DNA of 64,000 bases. Source: Stemphylium vesicarium. Its lineage: Eukaryota; Ascomycota; Dothideomycetes; Pleosporales; Pleosporaceae. Below the pieces are notes generated by a model. It was not told where the DNA came from. It saw nothing but the letters and a program-made list of their open reading frames with translations, and did no database searches. Below are positions 23,221 through 33,918 of the stretch, one piece after another. Position numbers and translations under genes: made by a program. Position 1 is the stretch's first letter. Every line of letters begins with the position of its first letter. The stretch spans positions 62,001 to 126,000 of the forward strand of contig QXCR01000005.1 of the NCBI GenBank assembly GCA_004380135.1, in the 5' to 3' direction.

Positions 23221-24966
23221 ATGTCGTTCTTCCAGAATCAGAACGATGTTGAGACGCGTCTGTGCACAGCGGTCAACGTCGCTATACAAGCGGGTGATGC
23301 CAACCAGTTACAGTCAATCGTGCTCTTGGAGCCGTTCGGGGATCAGTTCCCACCAGATCACGCCGAACTTATACAATCTTTACGGACAAACTACCCGGCG
23401 TCCAATACAAACTCTGAGAAGCGCCTCGAAGATCTTGTTCGACGCGTAGTGACTGAGACGGCCGAGTCTGAAGACGAAGAGGGAAGACCCGTGCAATCAT
23501 GGGGTTCGCTGGTCACTTTTCTTGTCGGATGGATGACCTTCCTCAGAGATGTCGACACTAAAAACCTTGTCATGGTGTTTGAAATGATGACAGACCTCCA
23601 ACCGTAAGTGCGACGTCTCTTAGTCAAAGCCGAAGTTCCTTGGCCCTAACACGACTCTAGACGAGCAAATAGCGCCTTGCAGCATCCCACCAAAGGCATT
23701 ATGATGCTTCCGACCATCATGTACTACGCCAAGGTGTTCGCACGCGTTGCTATAGGCCTGGACAACAACCCTCACTTGGCCCAAGAGCTCCTGACTGATG
23801 TGGACGAGGATGGCCAAAGAGAATCATTACCAGAAAAGGCTGCCAACATTGTACGACAGGCCTTTATCATATGCTTGAACGACCGCAACACTGTACCCGG
23901 AGGTATCAAGGACGGCAGGCCTGATGGAAAGAAGGTCGGCATTTACAAGATGGCCAACATATGTTTGAAGACCTTGTTCCAAGCCGATAAGTTGGGAAGT
24001 TGTGAGACGATCTTCAACAACATTTCGAATTCCTCGCCACCGTTACACATCTACCCGGCTGCAGAACGGACGACGTACCTCTACTACCTTGGAAGATATC
24101 ATTTCAGCAACACCAACTTTTACGCTGCTCAGTTAGTCTTGGAGATAGCCTACAAAGGTTGCCATAGGCAATGCCTGGGTCAGCGTCGCTTGATCGCTGT
24201 TTGTCTCGTCGCCGCAAACATCATTCTCGGTCGTTTTCCTAACGAGTACATTTACAACGACCCTGCCAACGCTGGCTTCCGTGAGGTCTTCGCCCCGATC
24301 ACCCAAGCGATACGTAGAGGTGATCTCGAAACATTCCGACGGATCACCAATCTGGACCTTTCGCACCCAAGCGCTGAATTCATGATAAAATACCGCGTCT
24401 TCTATCCTATCGGAAACTACTGCGAAGTCCTAGTGTGGCGATCATTACTTCGGAAGATATTCGTCCTTACTGGTAGCATAGGAGAGGCGTCAAAGGCAGC
24501 CGCATTGCTCGACCTCAACGCCGCTGTTCATATATTCCGCTTCCTGGAGGCGCGCTCAAAGATCAAGAACGCTACGATGGCTGCCCAAGACCGCGGCCCG
24601 GGTCGTCGCAATTTTGGTCACATATTTCAGGATCACGCATCAGTAAACAAGTCAACATATATCGACCCGGATTTTGCTGGCATGGACGACATACAGCCGT
24701 ACGACCATGAATTCGATATTCTTGAGATGGAATGCATATGTGGTAGTCTTATCACTCAAGGTTTCTTGAATGCATACATTGCGCAGTCGAAACAGAAGAT
24801 GGCTATACAAGGTGTCAAGAATGGTAACCTGAATGCTGGATTCCTGGTACCGTGGGAGGTGAATAAAGAGAAGAACAAAGCTGATGTGCTGGGTTGGAAG
24901 AAGGAAGCTGGAGGAGATGGTGGAAAAGTTGTTCGACTTTCTTTTGCGGCACCGGCGGGATCGTGA
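23221..24966 (+). CDS. THP1: PCI-domain protein, Thp1/PCID2 (TREX-2)
   Basis: Exons 23221-23603 and 23661-24966 give about 562 residues. The start is the ATG of MSFFQNQNDVETR. The middle and C-terminal half follow the Thp1/PCID2 pattern: VGIYKMANICLKTLFQADKL, TTYLYYLGRYHFSNTNFYAA, then CHRQCLGQRRLIAVCL and NIILGRFPN, followed by the winged-helix PCI part (CICGSLITQGFLNAYIAQSK). Thp1 pairs with Sac3 in the TREX-2 complex, which couples transcription to mRNA export at the nuclear pore. Csn12-type PCI proteins are related but differ at the N-terminus. The N-terminal 120 residues, with an acidic linker around 75-85, are less conserved in what I recognise. Confidence 0.85.
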
Positions 24967-25277
24967 GAGATGTTCTGGATGATACCCTTGCATTGCGATT
25001 GGATAGAGAGGTGTAACAGTAAGATACCATCCAATATTTTCATTTGCTCACATCATGCTCCTTTGATAGTTCAAGAACTCCGTCAACGCCGACCTACCTT
25101 ATACGCGCCGCAACCATTCACGGGTGGTTAACTCATGTCTTCTCCAATATCCTTACCGACGACACGATGTCAGCATACAAAAACAACAATATTGCTCCGT
25201 CTTCTCCCCAACCGATACATCTTGTTTCTTCGCCGCGTGCTATGTTCTTCGTCGCTACCGTCATCACCTAGACGATG
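24967..25277. other. Intergenic, THP1 3' flank
   Basis: This 0.3 kb lies between the THP1 stop and the stop of the small convergent ORF. It probably contains 3' ends only. Confidence 0.5.
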
Positions 25278-25547
25278 TTAGTGCTGTGGCGATACCATGT
25301 GGCAGATGTACCTACTATTAGAGAATCTCCTCCGCATCTTGTTACCTCGCCGCTTTGCAAGCCAGGTCTTGAACAACATCCCAATGCACGGGACTATGAC
25401 GACGAGTAGCACGCCGAGTGGACCAAACAGTGCTTCTTTGGTCCATTCAGATGACTGAATGGAGGTATTGGAATAGGCAGTGGTGGATGCGGTGGCACCG
25501 GCGGAGGTGGAAGAGGCGGAAAAGGGCATGTTGGGCGTTGCCGACAT
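25278..25547 (-). CDS. Small single-pass membrane ORF, uncharacterised
   Basis: An 89-residue frame from ATG 25547. The first 35 residues are Ser/Thr/Ala-rich. They are followed by one hydrophobic segment (LFGPLGVLLVVIVPCIGML) and then a basic stretch (KTWLAKRRGNKMRRR), which predicts one membrane span with a basic cytosolic side. The last residues after the basic stretch look less protein-like, and a GTAGGT sequence there could be a splice donor, so the true C-terminus may differ. No family is recognised. Composition and topology support a real gene only weakly. Confidence 0.35.
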   Translation of the reverse strand: MSATPNMPFSASSTSAGATASTTAYSNTSIQSSEWTKEALFGPLGVLLVVIVPCIGMLFKTWLAKRRGNKMRRRFSNSRYICHMVSPQH

Positions 25548-28184
25548 CTTAATGAAGAGTTGCTGCAAATTCTATGGCCTGTCTTATGGCAGAATCTGGT
25601 CTTGTTGAGCGCTATGCTGGTGTTGGAAGGTCAACTATGTATGCGCTGCGAAGCGGAGTGGTCGCAATGATGTTGGAGGAAGAATACGAGGATGTGCCGA
25701 AGTAAGAAAAGTTTAGATTCGGAATGCGATAAGTGTGATTTGTTCAAGAGTGCTTTGGAGTGGCACTGTTTTGATAATAGGCCTACGAACCTTTTGTTCT
25801 CTATTTTTGATTAGAAAAAAAGCGGATATCTTGACATATAGATGGTCTGAATGGTCTCGTTAGTTCGTGCTTTCGAGCTGTATCTCTAACCTAACGCAGT
25901 GATGAAAGAAGGCGTTTCTTGACATACGATGATTCGCGCTTTCGAGCTGTACCTCTAACCTGATGCAGCGAAAAGAGGCGTTTCCTGGCATACGGTGAGC
26001 CGTGCTTACACCTTGCCATTTTCCGGTGAACCTGTGATGAGTAGCCACAGTCCATGCAAACCTCAAATTGGCCTGGCAGTGTCGAGAGCCTTGCTACTGT
26101 CAGGTATTTCGTGTTTTGATTAGTTCCTAGCAGGGCTGTGCAAGCCACACAGCTTACACCCTTTGCTCACGCCACTCTCGAACCTATGTGGTTTGGCACG
26201 TTCTCGGTAATCAAAGTACCTAGGCATACCCGAAGTACCAACAGCATAGAGGTCCACTATTAGCTTGAACAACATGATTGCGGTAAACACTAAATGCCTA
26301 GCCTGTTCTCCATTTTCTTCGAACTTCATCAGATTCAATCCTCCTTCCTCCCCAGCTCTCAGCCCCTAACTCCGATTGCTTATTTCACTGTGGCCTTTAG
26401 CATACCATGACGAAGGTACTGTTTCGTCTTCTCTCGAACGGCAGCCTCCTCCTCTGCCACGGCCCACGACTAGTCTTTTCAGAGTAGTCTGTGACTGCGC
26501 AATGCGTTGTTAGTACCCCATCTCAAAGGGGAGGGTGCGACTCAACAGACCTTTCGATTTCGGTCGCGGTAAAGATGTCTCATGATTTTCAATGCATGCC
26601 TTGATCAAGAGCACTATATATGGTACCAACACCATGAGTAGCTGTGAAGCATTAGGAAGATTTTAGATGTACGAATGGTTGCGTGCGGCGGCATGCTCAT
26701 CAAGAATTATCTCGTTCTTGTCGTGATCGATTGTGGCTTCGCAGCTTAGCGGGATCGAGAGTAAGAGGAAAGGCGATATGCAGGAAGTGCGACACTCGAC
26801 AAATGTTGATGACCCTTCAAGTAGAGCTGGAAATCTGGCTTTATACCTCTCAAAGTGTGTCGAAGGTAGAGATAGTAAACCTAATCCCTGCAGAGATGGT
26901 TTGGTTACTCATAGGGCTTCATCCAGGCGGCGTTGACGAGGGCTCACGGCAAGCTGCATCGACCTGTGCGATGTGAGCACGCAGCTTCGTCATTCTCATT
27001 GGAAGTAATTTTCCAGGCGCAGGCAGGACACCACTAGTATGCCCATGCAAGGAGTCGCATGTCGCGCTCGGGCGTCGGTGCTGGGATTCGGCCCCGTGAG
27101 ATGGATGTCGTGGGGTGGTCTGCATGAACCTGCATGGCAGCCTCCGTCATCGAGCCTCTTCTCTAAGACGGGAGGCAGCGAGAGTTTCGCATAGCTGGCT
27201 TTTAAGAATGTGGGGCTCACATTTGCATGTAGTTTGTCCATTGCGGTCGCTGCGCAAGATCTAATCGATCTGGGGAAGACGTTGACAATCATTCAGTCCG
27301 CAGCTTGAGCTCAACAGTGGCTTGCCAAAGAGCTTCTAGACATTACAATCCCGCAAAAACTTGGGGTGAGAAGTATCCATCCAACAAATTTGCGTAGAGG
27401 GCAGGCTCGAAAGAGCACAGGGTTGGTATCGGTGGGTTTCAGACAGGGTTGTCGCCGACCCAGTTCACCATCCGGTAAGCATTTGCTAGTGCCAGGAATG
27501 ACTTACTGGCTCCCTGAAAATGGCACAAAATGTGGCGCGGGTAACAGGGACAAGGTAGAACAGCGTCATGATCCGACGGCATGCAGGCGCTTTCAGCAGT
27601 GATGCGCTACTATGACTGGGCATGCACTCGACTTTTGAGCTGAGATCCCTGTCAAGATTCCAAACATCCAGGATACCTTCTGGCCAGTACGTAACAAACC
27701 ACGATAGAGACGGGTAGTACACCTGCCGTGAACCGTACATTTGGCGAGCCCCGGCCCCAGTCTGGTGTAATCAACCTGTCTACTCAAATCCAAACTGGGT
27801 CGGTTCATTCCAATGGAATCGTGAGCATCCAATGGCAGTATCCGCGAGGATAGACACGATGCAGCCTCGAGCGATGCTGTGATACCGATAGAGCGTTACG
27901 TGTAACGTGCACAGTGTTGGCGTAACCGATCGTCCATAAGCCCGACCACACTGTTTGTACATTTAGGATCTAGAATCCATCTGTCAGTTGCTCAGTGGGA
28001 GCATTTCATGTGTCTCATGGATGAGTCTCGACAAACATCCAGTATGTATACAGGTGTCGTTGCACAAGGATATCAACCATCACGTCTGCACTTCGTATGT
28101 TTTCTCATCAGGATGAGCCTTGGCCACTGTTCTTCGACCATCTCATTCTGTCTTAAATAATACACCACAGCCTTTGCGTTCCAT
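25548..28184. other. Intergenic, 2.6 kb
   Basis: No gene is supported between the small membrane ORF and the peroxiredoxin. The main visible feature is a diverged direct repeat near 25864-25998. Open frames are short and without domains. Confidence 0.5.
25864..25998. repeat. Diverged tandem duplication, about 66-69 bp unit
   Basis: Two adjacent copies, 25864-25932 and 25933-25998, share TTCGAGCTGTA, TCTCTAACCT, GGCGTTTC and CATACG blocks in the same order, with scattered substitutions and a small indel. They are non-coding as far as can be seen. Confidence 0.75.
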
Positions 28185-29130
28185 CTATTTACCAACGTTC
28201 GTAAAACGCAAGTACTTCTTAACCTCCCTCACATCACCAAACTTCTTCCTCGCGTCCTCTGTGCTGACACTGGGTGGGACGATGACGTCCTGGCCCTTCT
28301 GCCAATCGATCGGTGTGGCAATGCCCTTCTTGTCTCCGGTCTGCAAGCTGTCAATGACTCGCAGAACCTCAGCTGTGTTCCTGCCGGTGCTTGCGGGGTA
28401 TGACATGGTTAGGCGAATCTTCTTCGCCGGGTCGATGATGAACACCGAGCGGATGGTGAAGGCGATACCACCAGTCTTTTGTAGCGCGTCAAGGTCATCT
28501 TGCGAGATCATGTCGTAGAGGTAGGCAACGTTGCGGTTGGCATCGGCGATGATGGGGAACTGGACTGTGGTTTGGGAGGTCTCATTGATGTCGTCGATCC
28601 ATTGGTCGTGGGAGCTCAAGTCATTGGCACTCTATCGCAATGTCAGTATGCTGGTTTCGGAATCCAAACAGGTTGAAGAAGACATACCAGGCCAATCATC
28701 TGGACACCTCGCGCATCAAACTCATCCTTGAGTTTGGCGAAGGCACCGAGTTCCGTCGTGCAAACAGGAGTAAAGTCTGCCGGGTGGCTAAACAGAATAG
28801 TCCATTTGCCATCCAGGAACTTGTGGAAGTCCTACATACAGTCAGCCTATCTGTCCCGCCAGCTTCATTATAGAGATGCTCACTAGGTCGCCGTGGGTAG
28901 TCTTTGCCTGAAAGTTGGGAGCTACGAAGAGTCAGACAAGGTTAGTCTTCCCTTAGCAAGCGTTTCACGGAATTTCGCCTACCAATAGATCCCAGCCTCA
29001 GACGTGGCTGCTCAGCCGGAAGCGCATACCCACGACGCAGTGGTGGGGCAGCAGGACGCTGTGCTCTGAACGCGGGGCGCGCGGAGACACGGAGGGCTCG
29101 AGAAGCTGCACGGGGAAAGAATGAAGCCAT
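28185..29130 (-). CDS. PRX1: Mitochondrial 1-Cys peroxiredoxin
   Basis: Exons 29130-28983, 28921-28884, 28831-28688 and 28631-28185 on the minus strand, about 258 residues. The N-terminus is rich in Arg, Ala and Ser without acidic residues (MASFFPRAASRALRVSARP), a typical mitochondrial presequence. The active site SHPADFTPVCTTELG places the peroxidatic Cys near residue 86. The rest follows the Prx6/Prx1 class: LSSHDQWIDDI, FPIIADANRNVAYLYDM, RSVFIIDPAKKIRLTMSYPASTGRN, and a C-terminal domain with VPPSVSTEDARKKFG. It reduces hydrogen peroxide and organic peroxides using a single conserved cysteine; in yeast mitochondria the partners are thioredoxin and glutathione systems. Introns are short and canonical. 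Confidence 0.95.
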
Positions 29131-29573
29131 TGTGAGATTTTTAGAGTGTTGGATATTGTGAGGCGCGAGTCTAAAAGCTCCGATATAATGTCAACCGCGG
29201 CGTGGGAGATTTAGTACATTCGGGGACTTTTGGCATGGCGTCATGTCGAATCAGAGGAACACGGTCGGTCCGACGTCGGCTACCGTCGACTCCCGGTGCT
29301 AGATGGCTGCGGCTACAAATTCGCATAATCATCGTCGCAATAATTGAAGGCTACAAACCAAGTAGCTAAGAGGTGTATTGCAGCATATCCTTTCTGTCTA
29401 ACATAGACGCAGTATGCACACATGTTGCACATGACGTCGATGTGCATCCACTAGCGCCAGCCCAACCACCTGTGCAGTGTGGTACCTTACAAACTTCCAT
29501 CTAATTTCCCATCTTTGATAATCACCTCCAGCTCATCCTTCGATTCAAGCATAAGTGGCACAGTCAAGCCTTT
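29131..29573. other. Intergenic, PRX1 5' flank
   Basis: 0.44 kb between the PRX1 start and the stop of the next minus-strand gene. It presumably holds the PRX1 promoter; no specific stress element was identified with confidence. Confidence 0.5.
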
Positions 29574-30385
29574 TCAAAGTCGCGATGGAACCTTTCCGTC
29601 TTCGTCATCCTCATTTTCGACCTTGCCGCGCCACCATCGACAACCCGTAGGATACACCCGGATTTTGTACTGCCCGTCTTGCAGTCCTTCCAATTTCCGG
29701 CCAATATCAAACATGTTTGTAACTGGTGTTCGAGGCTCCAGAACCATTAACTCCTCTACCCTTGGCCGCAAATTGGCATTGCCGCTCGTCAACTGGCATA
29801 CGTCGGGTTTTGGGCCGCCCTGGACAATTTCTCCTGTCGTGGCATCAACGACCATCAGATTGCGAATAGCGGGTTCTGGACGCATGGGTCCCCATGGAAC
29901 GATGAACCTCTGGTGGCCTCGTGGCTGCACAGTAATCGTCTCAACACCAGTATTTTCGGCAGTGACCTCTAACGAGGTGTGGCCAACCATGCGCATTCTC
30001 ATCTCCACTTTGGGCGGAAATGCCAGATTATCAACAACCTTGAATTCTGCGTGGCCGTGAGAGTAGCTGTTAACCAGCTTCTCTGTTTCGCTGTTTTTCT
30101 CCGAGAATCGCGTCTCATCGCTGTACGTCCACTTGCTGACACCCAGATTTTTGCTCGCAAGCTTTATCCTGTATCTCTTTCCTGGTTTCAAAATCGATGC
30201 TAACGCGTCCTGGAAAGCAATATGACTCAAATGCACCGTGAGATCGTTGGTCTAGCCTTTGGTCCGGTTGACTGGAGAAGGGTCAGAAATGTACTCCGAA
30301 TCGCTCGGGTCAACGTTCCCCATCTTGCTCACATCTACTTTAGTCCATTGCGTAGTTGTACGTGAATGCGAAATTCATTCGCCAT
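29574..30385 (-). pseudogene. Deuterolysin-propeptide-like protein, damaged 5' part
   Basis: The 3' 663 nt (30236-29574) is one clean frame of about 220 residues with no ATG at its head. It resembles the propeptide-like domain family seen before fungal M35 proteases and as stand-alone proteins: SLEVTAENTGVETITV, IRNLMVVDATTGEIVQ, MVLEPRTPVTNMFDIGRKL, LEGLQDGQYKIRVYP. A second, truncated copy of the same fold seems to precede it (LTVHLSHIAFQDALASILKP followed by GKRYRIKL). Upstream in the same frame is a TAG at 30252-30254, preceded by an ATG at 30321-30323. A separate short start, MANEFRIHVQLRNGLK then TAG, lies at 30385-30335. The expected middle of the first domain is missing. Either the 5' part is decayed or an unrecognised intron ending at ...GGCTAG (30252) joins the short start to the long frame. 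No protease catalytic domain follows. Confidence 0.5.
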
Positions 30386-31566
30386 GATGTCAGTATGGTG
30401 CTGATACAAAAGTTGAGGATCGATTCTGGAACGACAAACAAGGTTATACAATGGATTAACTTGAGGGTTGGAGAGTGCTGTTGATTGCGAACAGAGTAGA
30501 GGGTGACGTCAAGCAGGCAGGTGGTAGGCTGTGGCACAGTGAGTCAGGTGTTCGAGATGGGGTGAAAAGTTATATAGGACAACCCACGTTCGCACAAGGT
30601 TCATCAGAGCCCACCCGCGCGCGGGTAAGCAGCGTCGCTTACACTTAATAGAAATCAGTGCATCCTTTCAACAGAAGAGGTATGATGTACTTTTGTCTCG
30701 GGCTGCGGTGTTTATCGATACCACACAATGTGTCTGCGGGGCGCAGGTGACCGCCACCCCCAACAACCCCGCCAGAATGCACCGCCCCCCAATGAATCCT
30801 TGAGTCATCTACAATCAGCGCTAAAGTCCTTGCCAGGACTTACAATATGCTCGTTTGCGAACCTCCAGGGATTTTGGCCACATACAGCCCCGAGACTGTA
30901 CGACTACGCCATAGCGTGAGCTTCTACCGCGATATGTTGGCTACATGCAATTGCACCCAACACATTCCCTCAGTCCTGATGATTGAAAGGTAGACAAAAG
31001 CAGTCTCTAATGCGTGCGAACGCTGCTTGGGACACGGAATTCTCTGAGAAAGAGAAATCGATCTCATGTAGCCATCGGTTCCTTCCACATGGCACTAGCG
31101 CCCTGCCTATATACAGTACCCTTTTTATTTGTTCGATCACCAAATGAATCTGTTCGTGAGAAGTGAGCTAGGATAAGCATCCATCAAGAGCCATGCATGA
31201 GGCTCTGGTCATAACAAAAGGCACAGCCATACGCTTACTACACCTCGGACGAGCGTTTGCAGCCCCAAGCTCACACGAGAATAGCAGTTTCCTAGAGGCG
31301 CTGCCTCCGTAGAAATATGAAATTCCCAGATCATAGGCGCTTAGGACAAATATGGGTGTAATCATCAGACGCCCCGATAATGTCTGTTTCAGCCCCTCAA
31401 GCTTGGCTTGAACAAGGGAAGACACATATATACAGCAATGAGACCAACTGGATACTCATGAAATCAAACTCGCAGTACCATCATCCACCATAGTTTCATC
31501 AAAAGTAGTAAGATATTCCAAGCTTTTGCACCACGATTCATCCATCATACAATCATCGTTCTCGTT
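30386..31566. other. Intergenic, 1.2 kb
   Basis: Nothing recognisable was found between the damaged propeptide-like gene and the small secreted ORF. Open frames are short and carry no domain. Confidence 0.5.
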
Positions 31567-31821
31567 ATGGCCTTGTCCAAAGCTTTTGCACTTGCTCTTG
31601 TAGCCGCAGCTGCGGTTCAAGCAACCCCATTTCCAGTCCACCATCAAAAGTTGTTGCTCGGGCGGACCCACCGAAACCTTCGTCCTATCCACTCGGTGAT
31701 GCGTGCACGAACGAGTGGCAGTACCTCAACTTCAACCGCGAGGATGACGAAGGGGCAGAGGACGGTGTACCGAAGGGTTGACGGGCCACGGCTGGGTAGC
31801 TATCCGTCTGCATACGACTAA
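31567..31821 (+). pseudogene. Small secreted-protein ORF, probably frameshifted
   Basis: The frame from ATG 31567 begins with a convincing signal peptide (MALSKAFALALVAAAAVQA, then TPFP) and runs 84 codons. After about residue 30 the translation becomes Arg/Thr-rich and unconvincing. In another frame the same DNA reads SSYPLGDACTNEWQYLNFN followed by acidic residues, which looks like the conserved start of a secreted fungal protein with a cysteine, and then meets a stop. No GT-AG pair of reasonable length joins the two frames. A small indel around 31645-31660 with loss of the 3' part would explain this. The family is not named with confidence. Confidence 0.4.
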
Positions 31822-32310
31822 CTTTTTGTTTTCTGTATCTTTTTGTTGGTGTCTATGACGCTCAATTAAGCAGCAAACGGCAATAGCGTCCTGAAGCAAA
31901 GAATTAGAGTATATAACACGGCGTTGTATATATACTTAGACAAGCCGTTCGGACCGTCGTCGGTTCCTTTCGACTACAACAACATACGACTTCACCGTCA
32001 ATGTGCTTCCCATGCTTGCCATACAACACAATATCGCACCCAACCTATGAAAATAGTCAATGTCGCTAATTCCTACCGCGAGTAGAGTTCGGCACTTTCG
32101 GGAGCCTAGCGGGCGTTCTCATTCGTCACCCTTTGCATCGCGTACAAAAGTCTAAATCTTTGGTGCAAGGATGAAGTGCGGGTAAACGGGTGTTCGCCTA
32201 TATTCCTCGCGATAGCAAGTGGCGCTATCCACTTGGGCGGAGGCGAGGAGTATAATGTTCAACGGCCCTTGTGCGGACCACGCGAGCGGCCCCAGTATGT
32301 TTCTCGAACA

Positions 32311-32318
32311 TGACGTCA
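32311..32318. promoter_or_regulatory. CRE-like palindrome TGACGTCA
   Basis: A perfect bZIP CRE site about 265 bp upstream of the DLH/SnoaL fusion gene. About one such octamer is expected by chance in a window this size, so support is weak. Confidence 0.3.
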
Positions 32319-32483
32319 TAGCACGTCGGACAGCACGAGCTAATCCATGTGAAATTCCTTGGTCGCGTGGCTGGGGGGTGATCAAGGCCGGGGGAAGGTA
32401 CCCAAAGAAGGATTTAAACGCCGTCGGCATTACCTCCCACTTTTTATGCATCGCGAGTTGTCACTGCTGTTCTCACAGAGCGG

Positions 32484-32490
32484 TATAAAA
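32484..32490 (+). promoter_or_regulatory. TATA-like box
   Basis: TATAAAA lies about 90 nt upstream of the ATG at 32580. That spacing is reasonable for a fungal promoter with a short leader. The transcription start was not determined. Confidence 0.5.
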
Positions 32491-32579
32491 GCAATTGTGG
32501 TTTTGTCTTCCGGCCACCTCACGCCAGCAACGCGTCTCGCTAGCAACATCACCACCATCGCCATCTTGCACTCTCCAGG

Positions 32580-33740
32580 ATGTCAGTGACTTCCTTCGAC
32601 ACGCAGCCCGGCCGCGGCGGATTCTTAACTTTCAACTCTTCACCTCCACGCATATACCTGACGAGCAGCCTCCCCGCACCAGAAAAAGCACTTTTGGCTT
32701 GGCGCGACGAAGGCTACGATGCGCAATTCCTTCCCTACGAGCCCAACAAACAACACCAAAATGACTACATCCACACGCTCAAGAACCTTTCGGAATCTTG
32801 TAGGCTCGGCGAGCATTACGCGATAGTCGCGTACGGCGATGCCGCTAGCGTAGTTCTCAAGACGGCGCAGAAACCGCTGGCGAAATGCTGTGCGATTGTC
32901 GCTTTCTATCCGACCCTGTTGCCGAGCCCAAAGACCATGTATCCAAACTCGCATCAGTTGCAGGTGCATATTGCGGGCTTGAGTCAGGCTAGTGCGAGAC
33001 CGGAAATGTGCGAATGGAAGCTTTATCGGTACGAGAAGTGTGCTACGGGCTTCGCGGATTCATCATCGAAGACGTATTCGGAGGTAGAAGCAAACCTGGC
33101 ATGGACGAGGGCACTGTCCAGTGTGCGCAAAGGGTTCGGAAAAAATGTCGATCTCGAACCCATTGCGAGTGCTCATTGGACCGCGCGATTTGAAGACGAT
33201 GACCCGGATCGGTCAAGTATGGCTGTGGTAAAGAACATGACGCAGGATAGTCCGCATGTCACAATCTTACCAACCATGGAGGGTGGCGTAGGACGCAAGA
33301 GGCTCGCAGAGTTTTATGGCGAGTTCTTCGTACCGAGTTTAGTTCCGGACTTTGAGATACGGCTGGTTTCGCGGACCATGGGTGTTAATCGCGTTGTGGA
33401 TGAAATGGTTGTGTCGTTCACGCACTCCGATGAGGTCGACTGGATTCTGCCTGGCGTGCAGCCAACGAACAAGCGTGTGGAAATACCCATGGTCAGTATA
33501 GTGGCTGTGAGGGGAGACAAGCTCGTTTCGGAGCACATGTATTGGGATCAAGCTTCTGTGCTTGTGCAAATCGGGCTGCTGGACCCTAAAATGGTCCCTA
33601 AGAAGCAGAAGAACGACGGGCTGAAGACACTACCCATAGCAGGAGCGGAGGCAGCAAAACAGTTAGTGGATCCGCAGCAGGGCAGATACAACAAGCTGTT
33701 GCAGATGCATGGCCTTATGGATGGATTGAATGGAAACTAG
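32580..33740 (+). CDS. Dienelactone-hydrolase-like / SnoaL-like fusion protein
   Basis: An intronless frame of 386 residues starting at the first ATG. The first half resembles the alpha/beta-hydrolase fold of dienelactone hydrolases (IYLTSSLPAPEKALLAWRDEGYDAQFLPYE, given here only as adjoining parts; then LGEHYAIVAYGDAASVV). At the nucleophile elbow, where the family has a G-x-C-x-G type motif, this protein reads YGDAAS, so the catalytic cysteine is absent. The second half resembles a SnoaL/NTF2-like domain (LAEFYGEFFVPSLVPDFEI, RVVDEMVVSFTHSDEVDWILP, HMYWDQASVLVQIGLLDP). Similar two-domain proteins occur in filamentous fungi; their substrates are not known to me. The missing nucleophile suggests a non-hydrolytic or binding role for the first domain. 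Confidence 0.75.
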   Translation: MSVTSFDTQPGRGGFLTFNSSPPRIYLTSSLPAPEKALLAWRDEGYDAQFLPYEPNKQHQNDYIHTLKNLSESCRLGEHYAIVAYGDAASVVLKTAQKPLAKCCAIVAFYPTLLPSPKTMYPNSHQLQVHIAGLSQASARPEMCEWKLYRYEKCATGFADSSSKTYSEVEANLAWTRALSSVRKGFGKNVDLEPIASAHWTARFEDDDPDRSSMAVVKNMTQDSPHVTILPTMEGGVGRKRLAEFYGEFFVPSLVPDFEIRLVSRTMGVNRVVDEMVVSFTHSDEVDWILPGVQPTNKRVEIPMVSIVAVRGDKLVSEHMYWDQASVLVQIGLLDPKMVPKKQKNDGLKTLPIAGAEAAKQLVDPQQGRYNKLLQMHGLMDGLNGN

Positions 33741-33918
33741 TACCCTTTTGTATTTTTGTTGGAGTGCGGTGTTCGGCGTACAGCGTTGCAAAATGTGTCT
33801 ATCGAGATGAGCAAGCTTGTCTGATCATGTCGATCGGCAAATGGGATGGGTACGAAATGCATCATTTCATCGTATAGTTTCTGCAGGTTGTACTTTTTGC
33901 AATCGCGTGAGACGTCGA

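Larger units (their letters stand above)
31822..32579. other. Intergenic, 5' flank of the DLH/SnoaL gene
   Basis: No gene is supported. Contains a TGACGTCA palindrome at 32311-32318 and a TATAAAA at 32484-32490. Confidence 0.55.
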
